From Mucilaginibacter daejeonensis (GTDB taxonomy: Bacteria; Bacteroidota; Bacteroidia; Sphingobacteriales; Sphingobacteriaceae): a stretch of DNA of 64,000 nucleotides. The notes below the pieces were generated by a model, which was not told where the DNA came from, searched no databases, and saw nothing but the letters and a program-made list of their open reading frames with translations. Shown in pieces: positions 41,513-51,028 of the stretch. The position numbers were made by a program, and so were the translations under genes. The DNA is taken from NCBI RefSeq assembly GCF_020783335.1, contig NZ_CP086068.1, forward strand, positions 4,030,001 through 4,094,000, given 5' to 3'. Position 1 is the stretch's first letter, and every line of letters starts with the position of its first letter.

Positions 41513-42246
41513 CGATAGATATCGATCATATCAGCTTTGGCTATCCGGGTAACGCTGGTTTGGCATTTAGTGATCTAAGCCTTAAAGTGGCTAAAGGTTT
41601 ACGCTTTGGCTTGTTTGGCCCAAATGGTGCGGGTAAGACCACCCTCATCAGCCTCATGACCGGCGTTCTGCAAGCTCAACAGGGCCACATCAAAATGTTG
41701 GGTCTGGAGGTTGGCCAGCACAAAAGTGCGGTGAATAAGCTTTTTGGCTACGTACCGCAGGATTTTTCTTTTTACCAGGAACTGAGCCCGGTAGAGAACT
41801 TGCAATTCTTTGGTGCCTGGAGCGGCCTTGATAAGCGGGCGATCACTCAGCGTACCGATGAGTTGCTTGACGTGTTAGGGTTGAACGATGTACGCGACAA
41901 ACAGGTACAAAAATTCTCGGGCGGGATGAAGCGTCGTGTTAACCTGGCCATTGCTGTGATACATGACCCGGCTATTCTTTTTTTAGATGAGCCTACCGTG
42001 GGTGTCGATGTACAGACCGGCCATGCTATCATCAACTACCTGATCGGGCTGAATGAAAGAGGTACTACCCTTGTATACACCTCGCACCAATTGAGTGAAG
42101 CCGAAGAACTTTGCCAGGACGTAGCCCTGATCGATGACCGAAAGATCATTGCACACGACACACTGGACAACCTGTTGCAAGCCCATCAGCATGAGAATCT
42201 CGAACAATTATTTTTAGACCTTACCGGCAAGGAGTACCGCGACTAA
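41497..42246 (+). CDS. ABC transporter ATP-binding protein
   Basis: A 249-residue ATPase with Walker A FGPNGAGKTTLISLM, Q-loop YVPQDFSFYQEL, signature FSGGMKRRVNLAIAV, Walker B AILFLDEPTVGVD and H-loop YTSHQLSEAEEL. It resembles drug/lipid exporters of the ABC-2 type. It overlaps the BtrH-like gene by 16 bases and the permease by one, and likely exports the pigment or its precursor. Confidence 0.93.
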   Translation: MADQLAIDIDHISFGYPGNAGLAFSDLSLKVAKGLRFGLFGPNGAGKTTLISLMTGVLQAQQGHIKMLGLEVGQHKSAVNKLFGYVPQDFSFYQELSPVENLQFFGAWSGLDKRAITQRTDELLDVLGLNDVRDKQVQKFSGGMKRRVNLAIAVIHDPAILFLDEPTVGVDVQTGHAIINYLIGLNERGTTLVYTSHQLSEAEELCQDVALIDDRKIIAHDTLDNLLQAHQHENLEQLFLDLTGKEYRD

Positions 42247-43523
42247 TGTTCAAACTCAAAGCCACTATCATTAAAGACATCCGGATACTGCTGCGCGACA
42301 GGGTAGGTCTGCTCATGATGTTCATTATGCCTATCGTGCTGGTCGTAGTGGTCACCAGTATTCAGAACAGCACTTTCAGTTTAGTGAATAAGAACCGCCT
42401 CAGCGTACTGATCAGCAACACCGATAGCGGCAAGGCCAGTAAGCAGTTCATCGATGCCATCGGGCAGATCGGCCTGTTCAAGGTAGAAGAGGCCGACGCG
42501 AAACTGACCACGGCTCAAATGAGTGATGCCATGCATCAAAAGGATGCTATGCTCGGCATCATCATCCCGGCAGATTTTTCAATAAAAGTAGCCCGACGTT
42601 CGCAGAACGTGACCAATAAGGCACTTAAATCGTTCGGGCTTGATGGCGACAGCGTGAAGAAAGGTAATAACGATAATCCGCTTACCATATATTACAATCC
42701 GGTTCTTCAGGAGTCGATACGCTTGTCGGTGCAGGGTGCTATAGGCAGTGCCCAGCAAATGGTGGAAAGCCGCGAGACCCTGCACCGTTTGTACTTTGCT
42801 ATCAACAACGAGCCTTTACCTCAGCAACTGGAGAACGAGATGCTCAAGAACGGTAACACCATCAGTACTGTACCGGTATCGAAGGGTGGCGCGGCGGTAA
42901 CACCGAACGCGACCCAACATAACGTACCCGCCTGGACCATATTTGCCATGTTCTTCGTGATCATGTCGTTAGGAGGCAGTGTAGTACGCGAAAAGATCAG
43001 CGGAAGCTTTATACGATTGAAGACCCTGCCTACCAGCTATATGGTCAACATCGCTTCTAAACAGGTAACCTATATGCTGGTGACCGTGCTGCAAGCGGCC
43101 GTGATCTTTGCTATGGGCATATGGCTGTTCCCTATCATCGGTCTCCCCAAATTGAACGCCCCGAGCGATGTGTTAGGATTGATCGTTGTCACACTGGCCA
43201 CCGGATGGTGCGCCGTAAGTTATGCAATATGCGTGGGTACCTTTACCCAAACACAAGACCAAGCTAACGGCTTTGGGGCCGTGTCCATTGTTATACTGGC
43301 CTGTATAGGTGGATTAATGGTTCCTACATTTGCTATGCAAGGCTTTTTCAGGTCCGCGGCTGCTATATCGCCTATGCATTGGTGCTTACAGGCTTACTAT
43401 GCGTTGTTCTTGGAAAACGCAAAACTTGCCGACGTATTGAACAATATCGTACCTTTGCTCATTATTACCGTACTGCTCCAGTTCATTACATATCTGGGCT
43501 TAAAAAGAAAGAATCTGATCTAA
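42246..43523 (+). CDS. ABC-2 type transporter permease
   Basis: A 425-residue permease with one N-terminal TM (GLLMMFIMPIVLVVVVTSIQ), a large periplasmic loop of about 200 residues and five C-terminal TMs starting at VPAWTIFAMFFVIMSLGGSV. This is the ABC-2 (YhfK/NatB-like) layout. It pairs with the preceding ATPase. It takes the place of the MMPL/LolA-type export genes common in larger flexirubin loci. Confidence 0.9.
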   Translation: MFKLKATIIKDIRILLRDRVGLLMMFIMPIVLVVVVTSIQNSTFSLVNKNRLSVLISNTDSGKASKQFIDAIGQIGLFKVEEADAKLTTAQMSDAMHQKDAMLGIIIPADFSIKVARRSQNVTNKALKSFGLDGDSVKKGNNDNPLTIYYNPVLQESIRLSVQGAIGSAQQMVESRETLHRLYFAINNEPLPQQLENEMLKNGNTISTVPVSKGGAAVTPNATQHNVPAWTIFAMFFVIMSLGGSVVREKISGSFIRLKTLPTSYMVNIASKQVTYMLVTVLQAAVIFAMGIWLFPIIGLPKLNAPSDVLGLIVVTLATGWCAVSYAICVGTFTQTQDQANGFGAVSIVILACIGGLMVPTFAMQGFFRSAAAISPMHWCLQAYYALFLENAKLADVLNNIVPLLIITVLLQFITYLGLKRKNLI

Positions 43524-43787
43524 ATGGAAACTGCCGAACTGAAAGAACAACTCAAACAACAGATCATCAAATTTTTGAACCTTACCGACCTTACCCCTGC
43601 CGATATCAAGGATGATGAACCTTTATTTGGCGATGGATTGGGCCTTGACTCGATAGATTCGCTTGAGCTGATCGTGCTGTTGAAGAAAGAGTACGGCATC
43701 GATATCAAAGATCCGCGCGAAGGCCGCAAGATATTGGTGGATGTGAACACCATGGCCGAGTACATCCAAGCCAACGCTACCAAGTAG
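43524..43787 (+). CDS. Acyl carrier protein (middle block)
   Basis: An 87-residue ACP. The phosphopantetheine site is LGLDSIDSLELIVL, S43, with acidic helices II and III. It starts the base after the permease stop and ends 3 bases from the convergent dehydratase gene. It may carry the aryl starter or the growing polyene. Confidence 0.9.
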   Translation: METAELKEQLKQQIIKFLNLTDLTPADIKDDEPLFGDGLGLDSIDSLELIVLLKKEYGIDIKDPREGRKILVDVNTMAEYIQANATK

Positions 43788-43790
43788 TGA

Positions 43791-44156
43791 TCAGCTTTTG
43801 CTGAACTTTCCCTGCATCTTGAAACAGACCGCATCGTTTGACTTGATCTGAGCCGTAAAGGTGATCAGCTCGTCGTCTGATGGCTTGTACGTAACCGTCA
43901 GATGGCAGGTCGGGTGCGTTTGCGGTATCATCATGCTGATGAACTTGATCATACTGGCGTTGGTCAACAGCAATTGGGTGTTCAGCGCTTCTCGCATCAC
44001 ATCTTTCACCACTTGCACTAAACAAGCTCCGGGCATTACCGGCTGATCAGGAAAATGACCTTTCAGTATCACATGGTCAGTGTTCATGCGCAGCAAGGCT
44101 GATAGTTGCCCGTCCTGATGATCAAGACCTTCTATGTGGAACAATTGACCGTTCAT
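43791..44156 (-). CDS. FabZ-like hotdog protein with Glu-to-Gln change
   Basis: A 121-residue hotdog protein. The segment KGHFPDQPVMPGACLVQVVK keeps the catalytic His and PG turn of FabZ, but Gln stands where FabZ has Glu. It may be a dehydratase with altered chemistry, or a partner subunit or thioesterase-like ACP binder. It is the last gene of the right minus-strand block. Confidence 0.75.
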   Translation of the reverse strand: MNGQLFHIEGLDHQDGQLSALLRMNTDHVILKGHFPDQPVMPGACLVQVVKDVMREALNTQLLLTNASMIKFISMMIPQTHPTCHLTVTYKPSDDELITFTAQIKSNDAVCFKMQGKFSKS

Positions 44157-44158
44157 AC

Positions 44159-45217
44159 TTAGTTAACGGCCGATACCAACATCAGTGAGTGATACTTCAT
44201 TTGATAATGGTTGTAAAGTAGTATCCTTTTAGGAGCTTGGGCAGGCACTTCCCCTTGCATTACTACTGGTGGAATGGTCTGGGTCTTCAATATGTTGGAG
44301 GCCATCCATAAAGCAAAGGATGACGCCACAGGATATTCCCCGCACAGGTGCTTGTAATTAGCTACGGGTATGCCTTTGAACATCCCTTCTACCAGTTCAT
44401 GATAGGCTTGGTCGTTCTTGATGTCGCCGTTATTGCCGAAGATAACCAGGTCGATGTCGTTCAGAGCGATGCCTTGGCGGTCTATAAAGCGCTGTATCTC
44501 GGCATGAATATCATGAGGCTTGTAGAGCGTGGCCAGCGCATCCAGTTTGGCCATATCGGTAGCTGAAGGCTGACTGCCCAACAGAACAAAGGCTGCGCCT
44601 TCGCCGCCCATGGTCCCTTTTTCGGTCGATGATAAGAGCTGGAGATTGGATACGGGCTTACGCCTGTACAGTCCTAAACGGGTAAGCACCTTAAAACTGG
44701 TATCTACCATCTCTTCGGTACCACCCACCAATACGGTATCGGCATCTTGCTCATTCAGGAGCATGATCGCATCGGTCAAAGCACTCTCGAACGATACGCC
44801 TTTATGCACGTAAGTACTGTTGTAGTTATGGCATTGCAGCAGTAAAGCTATTTGAGCGGCAACCGTGTTGTGGGTCGATTGGATGAATGCCGTAGGCGGC
44901 AGCATCTCCTCGTTACCTTCCACCAAACGGGTCATGAAAGTGATGGTATCTTCCATACAGCCAAAGGCAGTGCCGGTGATGATGGCGCCCGGCATATCCA
45001 CACCGGCGTCCATTAAACATTGCTTGGCAGCAGCTACACCCATTTTGATCACATGGCTCATGCGCCTGATCAGCTTTAGGTCGATGTATTTTTTATAGTC
45101 GGGGTCAATGACCGGTAGCCGGGTACCAGTGTACTCAGCGATATCGGTCAGGAATCCCTGATCATTTAAAGTAGGTTGCGCCGAAACGCAGGCCGAAGAC
45201 CGGATATAGATACTCAT
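44159..45217 (-). CDS. Ketosynthase-like chain length factor (no active Cys)
   Basis: A 352-residue KS-fold protein. At the place of the TACSS nucleophile it reads YVHKGVSFESAL, so the catalytic Cys is missing. It matches the chain-length-factor-like partners of aryl polyene ketosynthases, which dimerise with an active KS. The ATG at 45217 overlaps the stop of the active KS gene (ATGA) and was preferred over 45250. It is also shorter at the C-terminus than a normal KS. Confidence 0.82.
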   Translation of the reverse strand: MSIYIRSSACVSAQPTLNDQGFLTDIAEYTGTRLPVIDPDYKKYIDLKLIRRMSHVIKMGVAAAKQCLMDAGVDMPGAIITGTAFGCMEDTITFMTRLVEGNEEMLPPTAFIQSTHNTVAAQIALLLQCHNYNSTYVHKGVSFESALTDAIMLLNEQDADTVLVGGTEEMVDTSFKVLTRLGLYRRKPVSNLQLLSSTEKGTMGGEGAAFVLLGSQPSATDMAKLDALATLYKPHDIHAEIQRFIDRQGIALNDIDLVIFGNNGDIKNDQAYHELVEGMFKGIPVANYKHLCGEYPVASSFALWMASNILKTQTIPPVVMQGEVPAQAPKRILLYNHYQMKYHSLMLVSAVN

Positions 45218-46419
45218 GATCGAACCGCCGAGAATATTAAAGATGTACAATTACCGCCAAACCCGAAGGAGTTGGACATGACGTGTTCTACCGGAACATC
45301 AGTAGTGTATTTTGTCTCCGGCTCAAATGGCATGTTCTCCATCCGCTTGTTGAAACGAAGGTTAGGATAGATGAGCTGATGTTTGATGGCCAACACCGAG
45401 AACACCGCCTCTACCCCACCACTTGCACCCAGCGTATGCCCGGTGAACGATTTGGTAGAGCTCAATGGCGGATAGTGCGGGTCGAACAAACGCTTGATGG
45501 CTGTCCCTTCCGAATCATCGTTATTCACCGTACCCGTTCCATGTAAGTTGATGTAGCTGATATCCGTTGTGGCCAACCCGGCTTTCTTCAAAGCGCCCTG
45601 CATAGCCAAATATGACCCTGTACCTTCAGGCGATGATGCGGTTTGATGGTAGGCATCATTGCTGTTCGTATAACCGCTCAGCTTGCAGATCACCTCTTTG
45701 GTCAACCTAGCGGCTACTTTCTCTGATACCAGCACCACATAACCGGCACCTTCGCCCAGGTTGAGTCCTTTACGGTCCTGGTCAAAAGGTTTGCACAGTT
45801 CGTTATCCAATATCATGAGGGTATTAAACCCATTGAGTGTGAACTTGGTCAGCGCATCGGCACCACCGGCGATCACCACATCCACCATGTTGTTACGAAT
45901 AAGCCGAGCCCCGTAGAAAACGGCGTTCGCTGATGAGGAACAGGCTGTACTGATCGTGGTCACCACATCCTTAACGCCAAGCTGATCGGCCACGATCTCG
46001 GTCATGCTGCCGCATTCGTGATCATACACATCGCGCAATTTACCTTTGTTATTATCTTCGAGGAACTTCACGAAAAAGTCTTCGCTCTTATCCATACCGC
46101 CAACGGTGTTGGCCGATACGAAGCCGGTGCGCCATTGGTGCAGATCAGGGATGGCCGCATCAGCCACTGCCTCACGGGCAGCGATCAGGCTTAATAAGGC
46201 CGTGCGGCTGGTGCGATCGGGCAGGCCGGTCATGCTCACCAATTCCTCGTTACTGAGTTTCACCTCGGCAACAGGAAGCTTACCCTGATGAATGGTACGC
46301 AACAGGGTGATCGGCCCCATGCCTTCCTTACCGGCTTTGAAGGCGGCCAGGTGTTCACTCACATTGTTGCCAATGGCGGTGATCACACCTGCACCTGCTA
46401 TATAAACGTTTTGGCTCAT
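45214..46419 (-). CDS. Beta-ketoacyl synthase of aryl polyene type (active)
   Basis: A 401-residue ketosynthase with C160 (TISTACSSSANA), His in NLHGTGTVNNDDSEG and His in SFTGHTLGASGGVE, plus the C-terminal SNSFGFGGNCTSLIF. It should extend the aryl starter repeatedly as a heterodimer with the chain length factor encoded just downstream (4-base overlap). Confidence 0.9.
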   Translation of the reverse strand: MSQNVYIAGAGVITAIGNNVSEHLAAFKAGKEGMGPITLLRTIHQGKLPVAEVKLSNEELVSMTGLPDRTSRTALLSLIAAREAVADAAIPDLHQWRTGFVSANTVGGMDKSEDFFVKFLEDNNKGKLRDVYDHECGSMTEIVADQLGVKDVVTTISTACSSSANAVFYGARLIRNNMVDVVIAGGADALTKFTLNGFNTLMILDNELCKPFDQDRKGLNLGEGAGYVVLVSEKVAARLTKEVICKLSGYTNSNDAYHQTASSPEGTGSYLAMQGALKKAGLATTDISYINLHGTGTVNNDDSEGTAIKRLFDPHYPPLSSTKSFTGHTLGASGGVEAVFSVLAIKHQLIYPNLRFNKRMENMPFEPETKYTTDVPVEHVMSNSFGFGGNCTSLIFSAVRS

Positions 46420-46428
46420 TGAGCGTAC

Positions 46429-47058
46429 TTAGCTATTTTTAGTATTGAACAATCGGTCCATATGTTGGGGAGTGAACGGCATGCTGCTCACACGGTCCTG
46501 CTTCTCCACCAGGTATAATGCCGCTTTATATTGGTCTCCCAGCACATCCACCCATCCGCAAATACAGGTGTTTAAGATGTCGTGGTCCAGCAGATAACTT
46601 ACCTGCTCGTGTATAAAGTTGGCATCAAAAGCCGGCTGAATAAAGAACGAATGCTCGCCCTTGATGTTGTTGCGAATGCATATCTCGCCTATAACGATAT
46701 TGGGCAGCGTATACACGAAAACCGCCGGGCTGGGCACATCATCAATGGTGTTGTAATACCGCAGATCGTTGTCGAGGCTCGAGTTAGCATTGGCCAGCAC
46801 CATGCCTACTTCTTCAGGCTGGTGATCATTACGCAGGTCAATATCCTTTAACAGAACCTCTGAGGCCAGCCATCCCAGCTTGCTCAGGTTATCCATTTTA
46901 TAAAATTTAGGATAATTGAAATGGAAATGCTGGTAGATCGACAATAACAGATTCGCTACCCCTGTGGCTTGCTCATTACTGAACAGTTCGAGGCCGTTAT
47001 ACATTAACGAATGCCGGTCAATGACGCAGCTTGCAGATATATGGTATTTTGCCGACAA
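46429..47058 (-). CDS. Half-length ketosynthase-like protein
   Basis: A 209-residue protein that resembles the N-terminal part of a KS (EVGMVLANANSSLDNDLRYY, PSPAVFVYTLPNIVIGEICI, then HSFFIQPAFDANFIHEQVSY) but has no nucleophile Cys and stops before the His motifs. The frame is clean, with close spacing to its neighbours, so it is likely a real small subunit and not a pseudogene; similar short proteins occur in flexirubin clusters. The role is unknown, perhaps a scaffold. Confidence 0.68.
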   Translation of the reverse strand: MSAKYHISASCVIDRHSLMYNGLELFSNEQATGVANLLLSIYQHFHFNYPKFYKMDNLSKLGWLASEVLLKDIDLRNDHQPEEVGMVLANANSSLDNDLRYYNTIDDVPSPAVFVYTLPNIVIGEICIRNNIKGEHSFFIQPAFDANFIHEQVSYLLDHDILNTCICGWVDVLGDQYKAALYLVEKQDRVSSMPFTPQHMDRLFNTKNS

Positions 47059-47084
47059 GGAGTTAGAGGATCGTTAAAAAAGGT

Positions 47085-48227
47085 TCACTTTCCAAATATA
47101 ACAGCTCCGTTGCAACCGCCAAAACCTGAGGCGGTTTTTAAAAAAGTATCGGCTTGTAAGGTTTCGGTATGGGCACTCACTTTTACCGGGTGGGTTACAC
47201 CCAAATGCTCGTAGCCTACGGTAGGTAATATAACACCTTGTTGTATGGCCTCCAAGGACGCAATGCTTTCGATCAGGCCTGCTGCACCCAGCGTATGGCC
47301 ATAGTTGGCCTTTAAACTGTTAAGCGGCACTTGTGAAAGCCCTGCCAGTGTGATGGCCGCAGCTTCCATCTCGTCATTGTATGGTGTGGCTGTACCGTGG
47401 GCCGATATCATGCCAATGTCTTCCGATCGCTTACCGGCATCGGCCATGGCCTGGGTGATCGCATGAGCTAACTCCTGCCCGGTACGTGATGGCCCGGATA
47501 TGTGATTAGCATCATTGCTGATGCCGCCACCCAAAACTTTAAAGTTGCCTTGGTAACGATCGTTCGATGACAGGATGATGGTACCGGCACCTTCGCCGAG
47601 GTTAAGCCCGGTGCGGTCACGGTCGAACGGACGGCAAACGCCATCGCTCAGGGCCTTGAAGGAGCTAAAACCCGATGCCACAAATCTGGAAACCAGATCA
47701 GCGCCGGTCACAATCACGTTCTGATATTTACCGGCCCGAAGTGATCGCATAGCGGTCACTATAGCCAATACACCTGAAATGCAGGCATTAGACACCACGA
47801 TAGGTGCAACAGTGCCGCCAAAATATGAGGCTACTAATTGCGCTGAAGTTGCTAATGATATCCTGGTATTGAGCTCAGGCGTATGCTCTTCGGTCTCTAA
47901 TAATCCTATGTTCCCTTTGGTGGAGGATACGATGAAGATCGTATCAGGTGCGGCCACGTCGATATCGGTTCGACTTAAAGTATCTTGCACCGACGCGATA
48001 AGTAACCGCTCGAAGCGGGTATAAGTATTTGATGTATCGTTTATGAAATGTTCGTCCTGATCAAACATTGAGGCGTAGATGGGCGTAGCTGAAAGCGTTT
48101 CATCGACACGACGCTCTACCCCGCTCTTACCTGCTTTCAAGGCCTCAACATTGTCGATCGTCGTTCTTCCAAGTGGCGTATAAATGTTGTGCGCCACTAC
48201 ATATGCGTTCGGTGTTTCGTTGCTCAT
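47085..48227 (-). CDS. Beta-ketoacyl synthase (second active copy, right block)
   Basis: A 380-residue ketosynthase with C149 (VVSNACISGVLA), SAHGTATPYNDEMEA and KANYGHTLGAAGLI for the two His, and the C-terminus FGGCNGAVIFGK. It is the counterpart of ApeR/ApeO-type KS in aryl polyene clusters and may start the chain or serve a second extension. It is 2 bases from the dehydratase gene. Confidence 0.88.
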   Translation of the reverse strand: MSNETPNAYVVAHNIYTPLGRTTIDNVEALKAGKSGVERRVDETLSATPIYASMFDQDEHFINDTSNTYTRFERLLIASVQDTLSRTDIDVAAPDTIFIVSSTKGNIGLLETEEHTPELNTRISLATSAQLVASYFGGTVAPIVVSNACISGVLAIVTAMRSLRAGKYQNVIVTGADLVSRFVASGFSSFKALSDGVCRPFDRDRTGLNLGEGAGTIILSSNDRYQGNFKVLGGGISNDANHISGPSRTGQELAHAITQAMADAGKRSEDIGMISAHGTATPYNDEMEAAAITLAGLSQVPLNSLKANYGHTLGAAGLIESIASLEAIQQGVILPTVGYEHLGVTHPVKVSAHTETLQADTFLKTASGFGGCNGAVIFGK

Positions 48228-48229
48228 GC

Positions 48230-48658
48230 TTAAACGCTTTCTTCCTCCTCCAGCACCCGCATGTCACATTTAGCGATCAGTTCGGTCCCTGACCACACCT
48301 GACCGGTCAATATGGTCATGTTGCCGATCTGGCTATCGACACGTATCTCGGTGATCAGCTCGTCATTCACTTTTGGCAAAGCCAATATCTCCAGGTCCTT
48401 CACACTGCCTATGTAACCATTTTTAACCGGTGTGCCATTTACCGATGCCACATAACCGGCACGCAATGCGGCCGTCTGTGCTATGTTCTCGATCAGGCCG
48501 CCTTCGGTAAAATGCCCGTTGCTGACCATCATATTATCAGGGCTGATCACAAAACTGCTTCTGATCAGTTCATCATCCACGTGCAGCAACCTGCCTACCA
48601 TCACAAAAGGGTGCTTTTGCGGGATCAATGCGGTGATGTCGTCAACAGGCAGCTGCAT
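48230..48658 (-). CDS. Hotdog-fold dehydratase (ApeP/ApeI-like)
   Basis: A 142-residue hotdog protein with ALIPQKHPFVMVGRLLHVDD and the active-site region NGHFTEGGLIENIAQTAALR. The His is kept and the Glu lies in GLIENIAQ, though the loop is shorter than in FabZ. It likely dehydrates 3-hydroxyacyl intermediates during polyene formation. It lies between KS and FabG genes. Confidence 0.82.
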   Translation of the reverse strand: MQLPVDDITALIPQKHPFVMVGRLLHVDDELIRSSFVISPDNMMVSNGHFTEGGLIENIAQTAALRAGYVASVNGTPVKNGYIGSVKDLEILALPKVNDELITEIRVDSQIGNMTILTGQVWSGTELIAKCDMRVLEEEESV

Positions 48659-48663
48659 ATCGT

Positions 48664-49392
48664 TTATGAATATAGTCCCCCGTTAACAGAAAGGATCTGT
48701 CCGGTAATATAAGCAGCATCTGGTGAGGCCAGGAAAGCCGCCGCATGAGCTACTTCTTCAGGCTTGCCGAAACGGCGTACCGGGATCAGGTTCCGAAGTT
48801 CTTTTTCGTCCAGTTCTTCGGTCATATCGGTACGGATAAAGCCAGGGGCCAGGGCGTTCACTGTGATACCCTGCCTGCCTACCTCCTGTGCCAGTGCTTT
48901 GGTAGCACCGATCACACCGGCCTTAGCAGCCGAATAATTGGTTTGACCAGCAAGGCCCTTGATACCTGATAGCGATACTACGTTAACTATGCGGCCATAT
49001 TTACGGGTCAGCATTCCGTTGAGTACAAGGCGGGTCACATAAAAAAAGCTATCTAGGTTGGTCTTCATCACGTTATCCCATTGGTCCTCTTCCATCCAAG
49101 CCATCAGGCTATCGGCACGGATACCGGCATTGTTCACCAATACCTCTATCTCGTGATCTTCGTGGGCATCTATCCAGGCGCTTAACACCTGTTTGATCTG
49201 TTCTTTATCGGAAACGTCGAATTGCAGGATCTCACCGGTACTACCGGCTTGCTTGACCTGCTCTAACGTATTTTGTGCCTCTTCGAGATTGCTTTTATAA
49301 TTGATGAGCACATGGTAGCCCAATGCTGCCATTTTAACGCAGATGGCGCGGCCTATGCCACGCGAACCACCGGTGATCAGCGCACACTTCAT
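48664..49392 (-). CDS. 3-oxoacyl-ACP reductase FabG-like
   Basis: A 242-residue SDR with TGGSRGIGRAICVKM, NNAG, the catalytic Ser in VVSLSG, and YSAAKAG (Y-x3-K). It should reduce the 3-keto group after each condensation in the aryl polyene cycle with NADPH. It overlaps the ammonia-lyase gene by 4 bases (ATGA). Confidence 0.9.
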   Translation of the reverse strand: MKCALITGGSRGIGRAICVKMAALGYHVLINYKSNLEEAQNTLEQVKQAGSTGEILQFDVSDKEQIKQVLSAWIDAHEDHEIEVLVNNAGIRADSLMAWMEEDQWDNVMKTNLDSFFYVTRLVLNGMLTRKYGRIVNVVSLSGIKGLAGQTNYSAAKAGVIGATKALAQEVGRQGITVNALAPGFIRTDMTEELDEKELRNLIPVRRFGKPEEVAHAAAFLASPDAAYITGQILSVNGGLYS

Positions 49393-50939
49393 TCGGCAAA
49401 GGCGTTTATGTGCTCCGTAGAAGCCAGCATTTGGCTCAGGCGGGCGATGTCCTTATACCTTGGCTCGTCTTCCACAAATTTAGGGAAGATGGCGCGGGCT
49501 TGATCGTAAAATGCTTTGGAAACTGGCGCTAAACGGTCCTGGCACTCCAACAGGTCGATCGCCTGTAAGATGGTCATTAAGTGAATGGCCAGTACCTCGA
49601 ATGAGTTATCGATCACCTTTTTGGTCATGAGCGCGGCATTGCAGCCCATGCTCACGATGTCCTGGTTATCGTTATTGTTCGGGATGCTGTGCACGTACAT
49701 CGGGAAGGACAGTGTCTGATTCTCGGCCACTGTTGAGGTAGCGGTGAACTGCACGCCTTGCATACCGAAGTTGAAGCCCAAGATACCCATATTGACGAAT
49801 GGTGGCAGCTTTTGATTAAGCCTGCTGTTAAGCAGGTAATTCAACTGGCGTTCGGCCAGCATAGAAAGCTTAGTGATGGCGATCTTTAGCTTATCCATTT
49901 CCAGCGATACATAGTCGCCGTGGAAATTGCCGCCGTGGAATATATTGTGGTTCTCGTGGTCGATAACCGGGTTATCATTGGCCGAGTTCAGTTCGTTCAC
50001 CACTACCTCGCCGGCTTGTAATATGGTGTCGTATACAGGGCCTAGTACCTGCGTTACACAACGTAAAGAGTAATACTCCTGAACCTTGTCCTCAAATACC
50101 TCTACATCCAGGTTTTCGGGATTGTACAAATGCTCGGACCGGTTACGGATCATGCCACTACCTTTCAGAATATCGCGCATGGTGGCCGCGATCTGGTTCT
50201 GGCCTTTATGATGTTTAACGATGTTGAGCTCTTTAGAAAAGTGATCATCAAAGGCTCCTACCACCTCGTTCACCATGGCCGAGAATAGTACCGACCAGTT
50301 GAGTAATTTGCGGGCCTGGATCACATTCACCATACCGATACCGGTCATGGCCGAGGTGCCGTTCAGCGTGGCCAGCCCCTCACGGATATGTATGGTCAGT
50401 GGTTTGATACCGCATTGCTCAAATACCTCTGCGGTAGAGCGTACTTGGTCCTCGAACCAAACTTCGCCCTCACCGATCAGCGTAAGGCCTAAGTGCGCCA
50501 ATTGTACCAGGTCGCCGCTGGCGCCTACGCCACCGTGCTCATATATACAAGGGCTGATATTTTGGTTGATCATTTGCTTCAGCAATTCGATCACCTCAGG
50601 GTGAACACCCGAATGGGCCTGCATAAAGCTGTTCAAACGAGCGATGGTAAGTGCTCTTGACAGTTGGGACGGTATCATTTTACCGCTACCTGATGAATGG
50701 CTACGGATCAGGTTATATTGTAGCTGTAGCAGGTTATCCTCACTTACCTTGTACTGAGCCATTGGCCCAAAGCCGGTATTGATACCGTAGATGAGTTTGT
50801 TAGAAGAGAACTGCTTTAAGAACTCATAGTTAGCGGTCACCTTTTGCAGGGCGGCAGCATCAATGTCTATCTGCTTTTGTTTGAATATGAGGTCAGAGAA
50901 ATCTTGTAAAGAAAGCGCACCTTGTCCAACAAATATCAT
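49389..50939 (-). CDS. Aromatic amino acid ammonia-lyase, probably tyrosine ammonia-lyase
   Basis: A 516-residue MIO enzyme. The MIO triad is A140-S141-G142 (GGVGASGDLVQL), with the catalytic Tyr in YGINTGFGPM (Y51). The selectivity pair is S80-H81 (LIRSHSSGSG). The sequence as I recall it is very close to the Flavobacterium johnsoniae tyrosine ammonia-lyase, with shared NFGMQGVQFTATSTVAENQ and YVHSIPNNNDNQDIVSMG. It would make 4-coumarate, the aryl starter of flexirubin. Histidine ammonia-lyase is the alternative, but the context argues against it. Confidence 0.87.
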   Translation of the reverse strand: MIFVGQGALSLQDFSDLIFKQKQIDIDAAALQKVTANYEFLKQFSSNKLIYGINTGFGPMAQYKVSEDNLLQLQYNLIRSHSSGSGKMIPSQLSRALTIARLNSFMQAHSGVHPEVIELLKQMINQNISPCIYEHGGVGASGDLVQLAHLGLTLIGEGEVWFEDQVRSTAEVFEQCGIKPLTIHIREGLATLNGTSAMTGIGMVNVIQARKLLNWSVLFSAMVNEVVGAFDDHFSKELNIVKHHKGQNQIAATMRDILKGSGMIRNRSEHLYNPENLDVEVFEDKVQEYYSLRCVTQVLGPVYDTILQAGEVVVNELNSANDNPVIDHENHNIFHGGNFHGDYVSLEMDKLKIAITKLSMLAERQLNYLLNSRLNQKLPPFVNMGILGFNFGMQGVQFTATSTVAENQTLSFPMYVHSIPNNNDNQDIVSMGCNAALMTKKVIDNSFEVLAIHLMTILQAIDLLECQDRLAPVSKAFYDQARAIFPKFVEDEPRYKDIARLSQMLASTEHINAFAE

Positions 50940-51028
50940 GGGTAAATTACAGGTATTATCAAAAATGAATTATTTGGCTAAAGTATGAAATATATACAGA
51001 ACAGTTGAAAAGAAGGTTTATTATGCCC

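Noticed and set aside
46429..47058. Half-KS as a pseudogene
   Set aside because: The frame is clean, spacing to neighbours is tight, and short KS-like proteins occur in related clusters.
49389..50939. Histidine ammonia-lyase (hutH)
   Set aside because: No hut genes are nearby, the gene is translationally coupled to fabG of the pigment cluster, and the sequence resembles the Flavobacterium tyrosine enzyme. The S-H pair does not by itself decide this.
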